Origin: Clostridia bacterium
GTDB lineage: Bacteria; Bacillota; Clostridia; Oscillospirales; Acutalibacteraceae
NCBI GenBank assembly: GCA_900764115.1
Contig: CAAFMR010000315.1
Span: 1 to 9,053 of the forward strand
Direction of reading: 5' to 3'
Length of the DNA stretch: 9,053 nt
Position numbers and translations under genes: made by a program. The notes beneath the pieces are model-generated. The model worked only from the letters and a program-made list of their open reading frames with translations. It ran no database searches and had not been told where the DNA came from. This document shows, in pieces, positions 1-5,970 of the stretch; the first letter of the stretch is position 1; every line of letters starts with the position of its first letter.

Positions 1-580
1 ACAGATACTCTGCTGCCGCAGACAGCGCTTTTTCCGGATTCTGCCGGCTGCTGAACAGGACAAAATGATAGGACGCACGATCTTTCACGAAAGAAAATTC
101 ATACCGGTTGCGATAATTTGGCTTTCCCTGCGCCTGCTCACGGGAGGTATCGGCGGCGTAGAGGTTGCCTTTATAGCTAAGCCAGCCGTAACCGACTTTG
201 TCGATCACGGAAGAATAGCCGTGGTTCCCCACCAGGACGGCTGCCGATCCCCCGTGTAAGGGGACATACGTACCCTGATATTGCTGCGCCTGCTCCTGAA
301 AATACGCGGCAAGCGCCTGCGCCCGCTGCTCCGTGACGGGCTCGGCATAATACACGACAATGCCCCGGAACGCCTTTTCCTGTAGGACGGTCTCCCCCTC
401 GATCGTCTCTTGGGGGACGGGCAACCGGTCGGAGACCGTCTGCAAAACCGCCGCATCCATTTCCAAAGGCTCACAGGTGCTTCTGTTGTCGTCCCACAGC
501 AGAAAGCCGCCGGAGGCGACCACCAAAATCGGGATCAGCACAAGGGCAATCACTCGTCCCCGGCGATGAACACCCGCCAT
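1..580 (-). CDS. Membrane-anchored hypothetical protein, 3' end beyond the window
   Basis: I do not recognise this family. From the ATG at 580-578 the minus strand stays open for 193 codons to the left edge, so the C-terminus is missing. The start is chosen because GGGAGG lies about 8 nt upstream; an in-frame ATG at 604 has no ribosome binding site. The N-terminus is basic (residues 1-9, with HRRGR), followed by one hydrophobic segment at about residues 10-29, which fits a signal anchor. The remainder is soluble and probably extracytoplasmic, with a charged Gln/Ala-rich helix near 83-103 and a Gly/Tyr-rich stretch near 118-142. It follows rsmE in the same direction after 85 nt and may be the last gene of that operon or separately transcribed. 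That a gene is present is fairly certain; its function is unknown. Confidence 0.75.
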   Translation of the reverse strand, partial: MAGVHRRGRVIALVLIPILVVASGGFLLWDDNRSTCEPLEMDAAVLQTVSDRLPVPQETIEGETVLQEKAFRGIVVYYAEPVTEQRAQALAAYFQEQAQQYQGTYVPLHGGSAAVLVGNHGYSSVIDKVGYGWLSYKGNLYAADTSREQAQGKPNYRNRYEFSFVKDRASYHFVLFSSRQNPEKALSAAAEYL

Positions 581-665
581 TCCTTTTTCCTCCCCGCCTT
601 GCATTTTTATCGGCTTTGCGCCAGCCGGCAAGCGATTCCGCACGCAAAGAAACTCCCCCGCCGGT

Positions 666-1394
666 TTACCGCAGATTGCCAGTGCGCTCCATCAGCACCG
701 TCAGCGCCGCCAGCGGCGCCGTCTCGCACCGCAGAATTCGGGGACCGAGGGTAGCGATCCGCCCGCCGGCGGCGGTGACTGCCGCCACCTCGCCGGGGTC
801 AAAGCCCCCCTCCGGGCCAATCACCAGCGACACCGTCCGGGTCTCCGGAGCCACCAGCTCCCCCAGAGGCTGCCCGCCGCCCTCATAGCACAGCAGCGTT
901 GTCTCCTCCGCCAGCCGGGGCAGCGCCTCTTTCCAGCGCAGGGGCCGCTCCACCCGGGGGCAGATCCCCCGCCCGGATTGCCCCGCCGCCTCGTCGGCGA
1001 TACGCTGCCAGCGCTCCTGCTTTTTGGCGGCGTCCTTGCCCTCCACCCGGGCGATACTGCGGGCGGTCATCACCGGCACAACGGCGGTGACCCCCAGCTC
1101 CACCGCTTTCTGAATAACCCACTCCAGCTTATCCCCCTTGGGCAGCCCCATATAGAGGGTCACCGCCAGCGTCGGCTCGGTGCGGTTGGGGGCGGCGGCA
1201 TCCACCGCCAGCGTCACCCGCTCCCGCTCCGCGGCGGTGAGGGTGCAGGCATAATCCGTCCCCTGCCCATCGCAAAGGGTAAGGGCTTCGCCGGGAGTCA
1301 TCCGCAGCGCCCCGGCAATATGCCGGGCGGCAGCACCCGTCAGTACGGTTTCCGCCCCCACTGTCAGAGGCTGGGTCACAAAAAACCGGGGCAT
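666..1394 (-). CDS. rsmE: 16S rRNA (uracil(1498)-N(3))-methyltransferase RsmE
   Basis: RsmE is a cytoplasmic SAM-dependent SPOUT-class enzyme that methylates N3 of U1498 in 16S rRNA, near the decoding site of the 30S subunit. The 242-residue protein has the usual family length. An N-terminal PUA-like part (about 1-70) contains ARHIAGALRM. The SPOUT domain follows, with KGDKLEWVIQKAVELG at 86-101, the ERW..IADEAAGQSGR helix near 127-142, GPEGGF at 193-198 and the knot motif LGPRILRCETAPLAAL at 216-231. The start is the ATG at 1394-1392 because AAGGAG sits 8 nt upstream; a GTG three codons earlier overlaps that ribosome binding site and is less likely. The upstream glycosidase stop codon (1402-1400) is 5 nt away, so the two are almost certainly cotranscribed and probably translationally coupled. 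Confidence 0.96.
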   Translation of the reverse strand: MPRFFVTQPLTVGAETVLTGAAARHIAGALRMTPGEALTLCDGQGTDYACTLTAAERERVTLAVDAAAPNRTEPTLAVTLYMGLPKGDKLEWVIQKAVELGVTAVVPVMTARSIARVEGKDAAKKQERWQRIADEAAGQSGRGICPRVERPLRWKEALPRLAEETTLLCYEGGGQPLGELVAPETRTVSLVIGPEGGFDPGEVAAVTAAGGRIATLGPRILRCETAPLAALTVLMERTGNLR

Positions 1395-1399
1395 CCCGG

Positions 1400-3742
1400 T
1401 CACTCCTTTCCGGTTTCCGTCACGGCGGTCTCCCCCGCCGCCAGCGCCAGGGTGCGGCAGCCGCCCCCAAAGGGCAGCTCCACCGTCACCGTGACCGGGC
1501 GCTGCGCCGTCAGCACCGCCCGACAGGTCTGCGCCGCCGCATCCCAGCGCAGATCGATGCGCCCGCCATAAAACCGGGCGCCGACAAACGTCCCCCGCGC
1601 CAACCGCTCCGGCAGGGCGGGCAACAGCCGGATATGCCCCGGCATAACCGTCAGCAGCATTTCCTGCAGGGCGCTGACGCTGCCCATAAGCGCGTCCAGC
1701 TGCATCGGTGCAAAGGTCTCATCCCCCATCCGGTCGGTGGTGATTCCCATACCCCGATAATCGTTGTGCAGGGTGAAGAAATTGGGCAGCAGGCACACCT
1801 TCGCCATGCCGTCCAGGCAGATCATCGCCGCCTCACCGCTGCCCAGGCGGGCATAGATATTCGCCGTGTGCGCCATAGACCAGCCGGTGAAAAAGCCCAT
1901 CTGCCGCAGCTGCGCCGCCTTGCGGAATGCCGGCAGCAGCTCCTCCCGCCGACCGCCGCCGATCTCCTCGCCGGGGAAGGCGGGGTATACCTGCGACAGA
2001 TGCCGGTGGGCGTAATAATCGTGTACCGCAGGGTCCACCCACTCGGCGATGGCGCCATCCTCGTTGATGCGGTAATCCGGGATCGCCGCCAGCATGGCTT
2101 TCCACCTTTCCACCCGATCTGCCGGCAACGGATGGGTCTTGTGCAGCTCCAGCAAATGGGTGAGCAGCTCCTTGAGGATCGCCAGCTCGATGGTGGCGTT
2201 TTTCGTCACCGGCATGGGATGCCCGGTGACGGTGGGATGAGGCGTGTCCTGAAATTCCCGGGGGCTGTTTTCCGGGCTGACAGAGGGATACAGCACCAGC
2301 TGCCCCTCCCCGTCATAGGTGGCATAATCCTCATAGAATGCCGCCGTCTCCAGCATAAAGGGCAAGATTTCCCGCTGCAGGGTCTCCTCATCCCCGGTCA
2401 TCCGATAGTATTCATAAAAATGCCGGGACAGCCACCCGGCGGTGCCGCAAAAATGCAGAATCACCGGCACACAGGGCGTGGGCGCGCCGATGCCGGGTGA
2501 GGTATAGGTACTGACGAAAATTCCCCGGCAGCCGAACACCCGCTGCGCCGCCTGGCGAAAGGTGTCCATCATCCCGCAATAATAGCGGATAAGGGGGCGC
2601 ACCAGCGCCGACAAGCCGCCCACGGCGGCATGCCAATGAATAATCTCCACATTCTCGTTGCCTACGTGCTGAGTCCAGGGCTGATTATATCCCGCCGCCC
2701 ACAGCCCGTAAAGGGGAAAGGGCAACCCCGTCTCATGGACGCCGCTGATAAACAGATAGCGCCCGAACCGCCACAGCTTTTCCGCCAGCTCCGGAGAGCA
2801 GCGGTTCCGGCGGGCATCCTGCAGCAGCCACTCGTTGGAATGGTACGTCCGTCCGGCATACAGACGCAGCTGCGCCCCCGCATACAGCGCCCGGTGCAGC
2901 CGGATATGCTCCCGCCGCAGCCGGTCATAGTCGGCGGGCAGCGCCCCCAGCGCCGCCACCGCCCGCTCCAGCGCCTGCTCCCGGCTGGGCTCCCCGGAAA
3001 AAACCCGGGCAAGCAGCAGCGTATCGGTGGCGCCGGTCACGGCAATCCCCTCCGGGGATACGGCGGCGGCACCGTCCGTCACCACCCGGCAGCACACCCC
3101 GAACCAGGCGCCGTCCTGCCCCTGTACGGCATAGCAGCACACATCCCCCCGCCGCTCCCGGGCGAGAGTCGTCTCGTCCTGCCGGCGGGTCTGCTGCTCC
3201 TTTTCACCCTCGTGGCTGGCGTAAAACACCGGCTCCAGCGACAGCGCCGCCGGCTGAGGGCTCTCCATCCGGCACACCACCACATCCCGCCGACGGGACA
3301 CAAAGGTGCGCCGGCGGTAGGGCTTCCCGTCCAGCGTATAGGTCAGCTCCGCCTCGGCGGTGTCCAGCTGCAGCGCCCGCCGATACCCGGCGTACATCCC
3401 GGGGCAATCGAAATGCAGTCGTATCTCCGCCGCCGACCGCATGGTGGCGGCGGTGGTGTCATAGCCCGCCTGCTCCATCGCGTCGCACAGCACCCCGCAG
3501 GCATCCTCATACCGACCCTCTGCCGCCAGCCGCCGCATCTCCGCCAATTTGCCGCTGACGTCCGGAATTTCCCCCTGCTGCCCGTTATGCCACAAGTCAT
3601 AGCGGCTGAGAATCCAGCTGTCGGCGGCAACGCCGCCATATTGCAGCACGCCCGTCAGCCCGTTGCCCAGCGGGGTGGCGTCCCGCCACCGCTGCCCCAG
3701 CCCTGTGGCGGGGGTCTCCTGCCAGACGGTATCCCGGTTCAT
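1400..3742 (-). CDS. GH95-type glycoside hydrolase (alpha-L-fucosidase-like)
   Basis: This is a 780-residue protein of the GH95 clan type: N-terminal beta domain, linker, (alpha/alpha)6 barrel and C-terminal beta domain. Known GH95 enzymes are inverting alpha-1,2-L-fucosidases and alpha-L-galactosidases. Recognisable blocks are PLGNGLTG (24-31), YAGYRRALQLDTAEAELTY (117-135), RFGRYLFIS...GLPFPLYGLW (325-348), GNEN (361-364), SVSPEN (487-492), HRHLSQVYPAFPG (579-591), GWSMAH (620-625), MQLDALMG (680-687) and LLPALPERLARGTF (706-719). By motif alignment N362/N364, E491 and D683 match the catalytic Asn pair, acid and Asp described for the bifidobacterial fucosidase AfcA. No signal peptide is visible, so it should act in the cytoplasm on imported sugars. 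The start at 3742 has GGAGG 9 nt upstream; 31 further upstream in-frame codons overlap the end of prmA and lack this support. Substrate is uncertain. Confidence 0.85.
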   Translation of the reverse strand: MNRDTVWQETPATGLGQRWRDATPLGNGLTGVLQYGGVAADSWILSRYDLWHNGQQGEIPDVSGKLAEMRRLAAEGRYEDACGVLCDAMEQAGYDTTAATMRSAAEIRLHFDCPGMYAGYRRALQLDTAEAELTYTLDGKPYRRRTFVSRRRDVVVCRMESPQPAALSLEPVFYASHEGEKEQQTRRQDETTLARERRGDVCCYAVQGQDGAWFGVCCRVVTDGAAAVSPEGIAVTGATDTLLLARVFSGEPSREQALERAVAALGALPADYDRLRREHIRLHRALYAGAQLRLYAGRTYHSNEWLLQDARRNRCSPELAEKLWRFGRYLFISGVHETGLPFPLYGLWAAGYNQPWTQHVGNENVEIIHWHAAVGGLSALVRPLIRYYCGMMDTFRQAAQRVFGCRGIFVSTYTSPGIGAPTPCVPVILHFCGTAGWLSRHFYEYYRMTGDEETLQREILPFMLETAAFYEDYATYDGEGQLVLYPSVSPENSPREFQDTPHPTVTGHPMPVTKNATIELAILKELLTHLLELHKTHPLPADRVERWKAMLAAIPDYRINEDGAIAEWVDPAVHDYYAHRHLSQVYPAFPGEEIGGGRREELLPAFRKAAQLRQMGFFTGWSMAHTANIYARLGSGEAAMICLDGMAKVCLLPNFFTLHNDYRGMGITTDRMGDETFAPMQLDALMGSVSALQEMLLTVMPGHIRLLPALPERLARGTFVGARFYGGRIDLRWDAAAQTCRAVLTAQRPVTVTVELPFGGGCRTLALAAGETAVTETGKE

Positions 3743-3768
3743 ACGCACTTCCTCCCGCTTCGCACAAC

Positions 3769-4689
3769 CTATCGACGGCACACCAAACACAGCCAGCCGC
3801 CGTGTTCGTGCCGCTCGGTCACGGTAAAGCCGCAATCCGCCAGCGCCGCCTGCACATCCGCCTCCCGGGTGTCGATGATCCCGGAAACAATGTAGACGCC
3901 GCCCGCCGCCAGCAGGGCAGGAACGGCAGGGGACAGGGCGATGATGGCATCCGCCACGATATTGGCGGCGATCACCGGGTAGGTACCGGTCACATCCCGG
4001 GTCAGATCCCCCTGCATCACGGTATAGCGGGGCGGGATCAGCCCGTTCAGCTCGCCGTTCTCCCGGGCGGTTTTCACCGCCAGCGCGTCAATATCCACCC
4101 CCAGGGCGCTGCCCGCGCCCAGCAGACAGGCGGCAATGCTCAGAATCCCGCTGCCGCATCCCACATCCAGGAACGCGTCGCCGGGCTGTATATGCCGCTC
4201 CAGCGTTTCCAGCACCAGTCGGGTGGTGTCATGACCGCCGGTGCCGAACGCCATACCGGGGTCGATGGACAGCACCGCCCGGTGCTCCGGGTTTTCGGCA
4301 GTCTCCCAGGAGGGGCAAATCAGCAGCCGCTCCCCCACCGGCAGGGGCTTAAAGTATTTCTTCCAGTTGTTTGCCCAGTCCTCCTCCCGCACGGCGGTGG
4401 CTTCCACCTCACTCTGGATGCCCGCCGCCGCCAGCCGCTCCCGCAGGAACGCCACCGCCTCCGGGGGATTGTCCTCCGGGTCAATATACAGATGGATGAT
4501 GCTGTGGCTCCGATCCCGGGTCAGCAGCTCCTCGTCAATGAGGTCAATATGGGCAATCTCCCGGGCGCCCTCCTCCAGATCGCTGTAATCCTCAATATAC
4601 AGCCCATAGGGCACCGCCATATTGGCGATGGCTGCCGCCTCGTCGGTGCGGGCGGTCTCCACCCGGATGCATACCTCTGTCCAGTCCAT
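3769..4689 (-). CDS. prmA: Ribosomal protein L11 methyltransferase PrmA
   Basis: PrmA is a cytoplasmic SAM-dependent enzyme that trimethylates several amino groups of ribosomal protein L11. The 306-residue length is normal for the family. Diagnostic segments are WANNWKKYFKP (105-115), DPGMAFGTGGHDTTRL (143-158), the SAM-binding LDVGCGSGILSIAA (174-187), the acidic VDID (198-201) and NIVAD (243-247). The N-terminal ~100 residues form the L11-recognition region and are less conserved. The ATG at 4689 has AAGGAG 7 nt upstream, and the preceding ThuA-like gene ends only 14 nt away, so the two belong to one transcript. In many Clostridia prmA is followed directly by rsmE; here the glycosidase gene lies between them, with only 26 nt separating it from the prmA stop codon. 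Confidence 0.96.
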   Translation of the reverse strand: MDWTEVCIRVETARTDEAAAIANMAVPYGLYIEDYSDLEEGAREIAHIDLIDEELLTRDRSHSIIHLYIDPEDNPPEAVAFLRERLAAAGIQSEVEATAVREEDWANNWKKYFKPLPVGERLLICPSWETAENPEHRAVLSIDPGMAFGTGGHDTTRLVLETLERHIQPGDAFLDVGCGSGILSIAACLLGAGSALGVDIDALAVKTARENGELNGLIPPRYTVMQGDLTRDVTGTYPVIAANIVADAIIALSPAVPALLAAGGVYIVSGIIDTREADVQAALADCGFTVTERHEHGGWLCLVCRR

Positions 4690-4703
4690 AGGTCGGCTCC
4701 TTA

Positions 4704-5429
4704 TCAGTCAAAATGGCAATGGGGCTTTTCCACATGGGGGCAAACCAGCTCATCAATGCGGTTCACCGGCGCCGCCCAGCGCACGGCGTTTTTAATCACC
4801 CTCTGGACATTTTTATTGTAGAAAGTGGGAAAGCTCTCGTGACCGGGCTGGAAATAGAAGATTTTTCCTCTCCCCCGCTGCCAGCAGCAGCCGGAGCGGA
4901 ACACCTCGCCGCCGCTGTACCAGCCGATGAACACCAGCTCATCCGGCTGGGGCACGTCGAATACCTCGCCGTAGGTCTCCTCATGCTCCAGATTGAAATA
5001 GGGGCCGGCTCCCCGGGCGATGGGGTGGGCGGGGTTCACCACCCAGATGCGCTCCATATCGCCATCCTCCCGCCAGGTGAGGTTGCAGGGGGTGCCCATG
5101 AGCAGCTTGAAGGGCTTGCTGTGATGCCCGGAATGGAGCACGATCAGCCCCATCCCCTTCAGCACCGCCTGCTGCACCCGGACAGCGACCTCGTCCGGCA
5201 CCTTGTCGTGCGCCATATGCCCCCACCACAGCAGCACGTCGGTGTCGTTCAGCACCTCTTCCGTCAGCCCGCACTCCGGCTCCTCCAGCGTGGCGGTGCG
5301 AACGGTGAAATCTGTCTCCTGCCCCAGAAAAGCAGCAATGGCGCCGTGGATACCCTCCGGATACACAGCGGCGATCGCCGGCTCCTGCCGCTCATGCTGA
5401 TACTCATTCCAAACTGTCACTCGAATCAT
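4704..5429 (-). CDS. ThuA-like trehalose utilisation family protein
   Basis: This 241-residue protein is a ThuA-domain member with a class I glutamine amidotransferase-like fold. The founding rhizobial ThuA, with ThuB, takes part in trehalose and related disaccharide use through 3-keto intermediates; most homologues have no proven reaction. Supporting segments are IRVTVWNEY (2-10), YPEGIH (23-28), [12 protein letters not shown] (64-75), [14 protein letters not shown] (94-107), the HPIARG block (135-140), HEETYGE (149-155) and [18 protein letters not shown] (186-203). The His-rich segments could hold a metal or sugar site. No signal peptide is seen, so it is cytoplasmic. The ATG at 5429 follows GGGAGGT at 7 nt and is the first gene after a clear promoter, so it probably leads the prmA/GH95/rsmE operon. 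The symbol thuA is withheld because orthology to the rhizobial gene is not shown. Confidence 0.88.
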   Translation of the reverse strand: MIRVTVWNEYQHERQEPAIAAVYPEGIHGAIAAFLGQETDFTVRTATLEEPECGLTEEVLNDTDVLLWWGHMAHDKVPDEVAVRVQQAVLKGMGLIVLHSGHHSKPFKLLMGTPCNLTWREDGDMERIWVVNPAHPIARGAGPYFNLEHEETYGEVFDVPQPDELVFIGWYSGGEVFRSGCCWQRGRGKIFYFQPGHESFPTFYNKNVQRVIKNAVRWAAPVNRIDELVCPHVEKPHCHFD

Positions 5430-5443
5430 ACCAATTACCTCCC

Positions 5444-5457
5444 TGACCTGTCGGTCA
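5444..5457. promoter_or_regulatory. Small palindrome between promoter and ribosome binding site, candidate operator
   Basis: TGACC-TGTC-GGTCA is a perfect 5-bp inverted repeat with a 4-bp centre. It lies just downstream of the predicted transcription start of the ThuA operon and directly abuts the AGGGAGGT ribosome binding site. TGACC/GGTCA half-sites resemble operators bound by TetR-type repressors, but no such regulator is in the window. It is short enough to be chance. Confidence 0.35.
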
Positions 5458-5470
5458 AATAGTTGCCCTC

Positions 5471-5499
5471 AGTATAGCACACGGGCGGGAGGTTGGCAA
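5471..5499 (-). promoter_or_regulatory. Sigma-A type promoter of the ThuA-prmA-GH95-rsmE operon
   Basis: On the minus strand TTGCCA (5499-5494) and TATACT (5476-5471) are separated by exactly 17 bp. Transcription should start near 5464, about 35 nt before the ThuA start codon. No other equally good promoter is visible before rsmE, so this one probably serves the whole gene group. Confidence 0.75.
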
Positions 5500-5548
5500 T
5501 ACTTTGTGTGCTTTTTTTCGGTTTATTCCCACTATTTTGTCCAGCCGC

Positions 5549-5576
5549 TTGACAGAAACGCCGTCTATGGTATAAG
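5549..5576 (+). promoter_or_regulatory. Sigma-A type promoter for the structured leader and pnuC-like fragment
   Basis: A perfect TTGACA (5549-5554) is followed after 16 bp by TATAAG (5571-5576), with TGG just before it forming an extended -10. Transcription would begin near 5583 and run rightward. It diverges from the ThuA promoter about 50 bp away. Confidence 0.72.
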
Positions 5577-5582
5577 GAAGAA

Positions 5583-5697
5583 AATAGAACATTCTGCCAC
5601 CGGGCAGGGGATGCGGCAGCATCCGTTTGCACATCGTTAGGTCTTAGAAGATGGGCAAATGGGTGTTGCTTTTTTGCGTATGAAAGGAGACGGAACG
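5583..5697 (+). ncRNA. Structured 5' leader, possible cis-regulatory RNA of unknown class
   Basis: The roughly 115-nt leader between promoter and start codon holds several potential stems. Stem A is CTGCC (5594-5598) with GGCAG (5603-5607), loop ACCG. Stem B is GGATGC (5609-5614) with GCATCC (5619-5624), loop GGCA. Stem C is TTTGCACATC (5626-5635) with GATGGGCAAA (5650-5659), one A-G mismatch and a 14-nt loop. A second GGCAG (5615-5619) could pair with the same CTGCC instead. GCAA (5655-5658) can alternatively pair with TTGC (5666-5669) just before a run of six T (5670-5675), a weak terminator-like option that would break stem C. These mutually exclusive pairings suggest a switch. I could not match it to a riboswitch class I know, and transporter leaders of this kind are often regulated. 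Confidence 0.4.
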
Positions 5698-5817
5698 ATG
5701 AAAAAGTGCTTGCGGTATTTCACGCCGCCGGAATGGGGCTTGTGGCTGGGGTCGGTGCTGGCAATTGGGGGAGCCTACCGAGCGTTTGACCGGGGCGGCT
5801 GGGTCACGTTGGCGGCA
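5698..5817 (+). pseudogene. Truncated N-terminal fragment of a PnuC-like nicotinamide riboside/NMN transporter
   Basis: The ATG at 5698 has AAAGGAG 8 nt upstream and a promoter with leader further up, so the 5' end of a gene appears intact. The first ~40 residues, including LRYFTPPEWGLWLGSVLAI and FDRGGWVTLAA, look to me like the N-terminus of PnuC-family transporters, which are integral membrane importers of pyridine nucleosides. After about codon 40 the resemblance stops: the remaining membrane helices are absent. The sequence passes into the upstream region of the HTH gene, and by chance or by origin the frame stays open into that gene at 5971. The end coordinate given is only where similarity seems to fade. 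The family assignment is from memory and moderate; the absence of a full transporter is clear. Confidence 0.5.
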
Positions 5818-5865
5818 GATGGCGCGCAGTCAGGCGGGATAAATCTATTGGGGTTTGAGCCATTT

Positions 5866-5892
5866 TCCAACCGGCGGTTGGATAAATCCAAC
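5866..5892 (+). repeat. Two overlapping, mutually exclusive inverted repeats upstream of the HTH gene
   Basis: TCCAACC (5866-5872), GGTTGGA (5876-5882) and ATCCAAC (5886-5892) form three arms. The first and second make a 7-bp stem with loop GGC. GTTGGAT (5877-5883) and ATCCAAC make a 7-bp stem with loop AA. Only one can form at a time. They lie immediately before the predicted HTH-gene promoter and could be protein-binding half-sites or an RNA switch in read-through transcripts. Confidence 0.5.
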
Positions 5893-5946
5893 AGCTACGT
5901 TATTGCGCGCAGCCGGAATATCGGATACAATAGGGATGTAGCTACG
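5893..5946. repeat. AGCTACG direct repeat flanking the HTH-gene promoter
   Basis: AGCTACG occurs at 5893-5899 and again at 5940-5946, 47 bp apart, bracketing the predicted -35/-10 pair. The second copy sits in the palindrome GTAGCTAC (5938-5945) at the expected transcription start. Such placement suits autoregulation by the downstream HTH protein, but this is inference from position only. Confidence 0.4.
5903..5931 (+). promoter_or_regulatory. Likely promoter of the HTH-solenoid gene
   Basis: TTGCGC (5903-5908) and TACAAT (5926-5931) are spaced by 17 bp, giving a start near 5938 and a leader of about 33 nt before the ATG at 5971. The -35 is weak, which fits a regulated promoter. Confidence 0.5.
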
Positions 5947-5970
5947 AAAAAACTGCAAAGGAGAGACTGT

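Noticed and set aside
614..649. CTTTGCG/CGCAAAG inverted repeat (7 bp, 22-nt loop) after rsmE
   Set aside because: The long loop and absence of a T-tract make a terminator unlikely; no promoter could be confirmed in this 85-nt gap either.
2630..3895. Long plus-strand open frame (421 codons) opposite the glycosidase gene, with similar ones at 1634-2500, 3802-4821 and 4713-5462
   Set aside because: These lie antisense to clear genes with recognisable motifs, are Pro/Arg/Gln/His-rich without domain structure and have no ribosome binding sites; GC-rich third positions on the coding strand suppress stops on the other.
5435..5632. 65-codon minus-strand frame over the divergent promoter region
   Set aside because: It covers two promoters and the structured leader, has no convincing ribosome binding site and no recognisable features.
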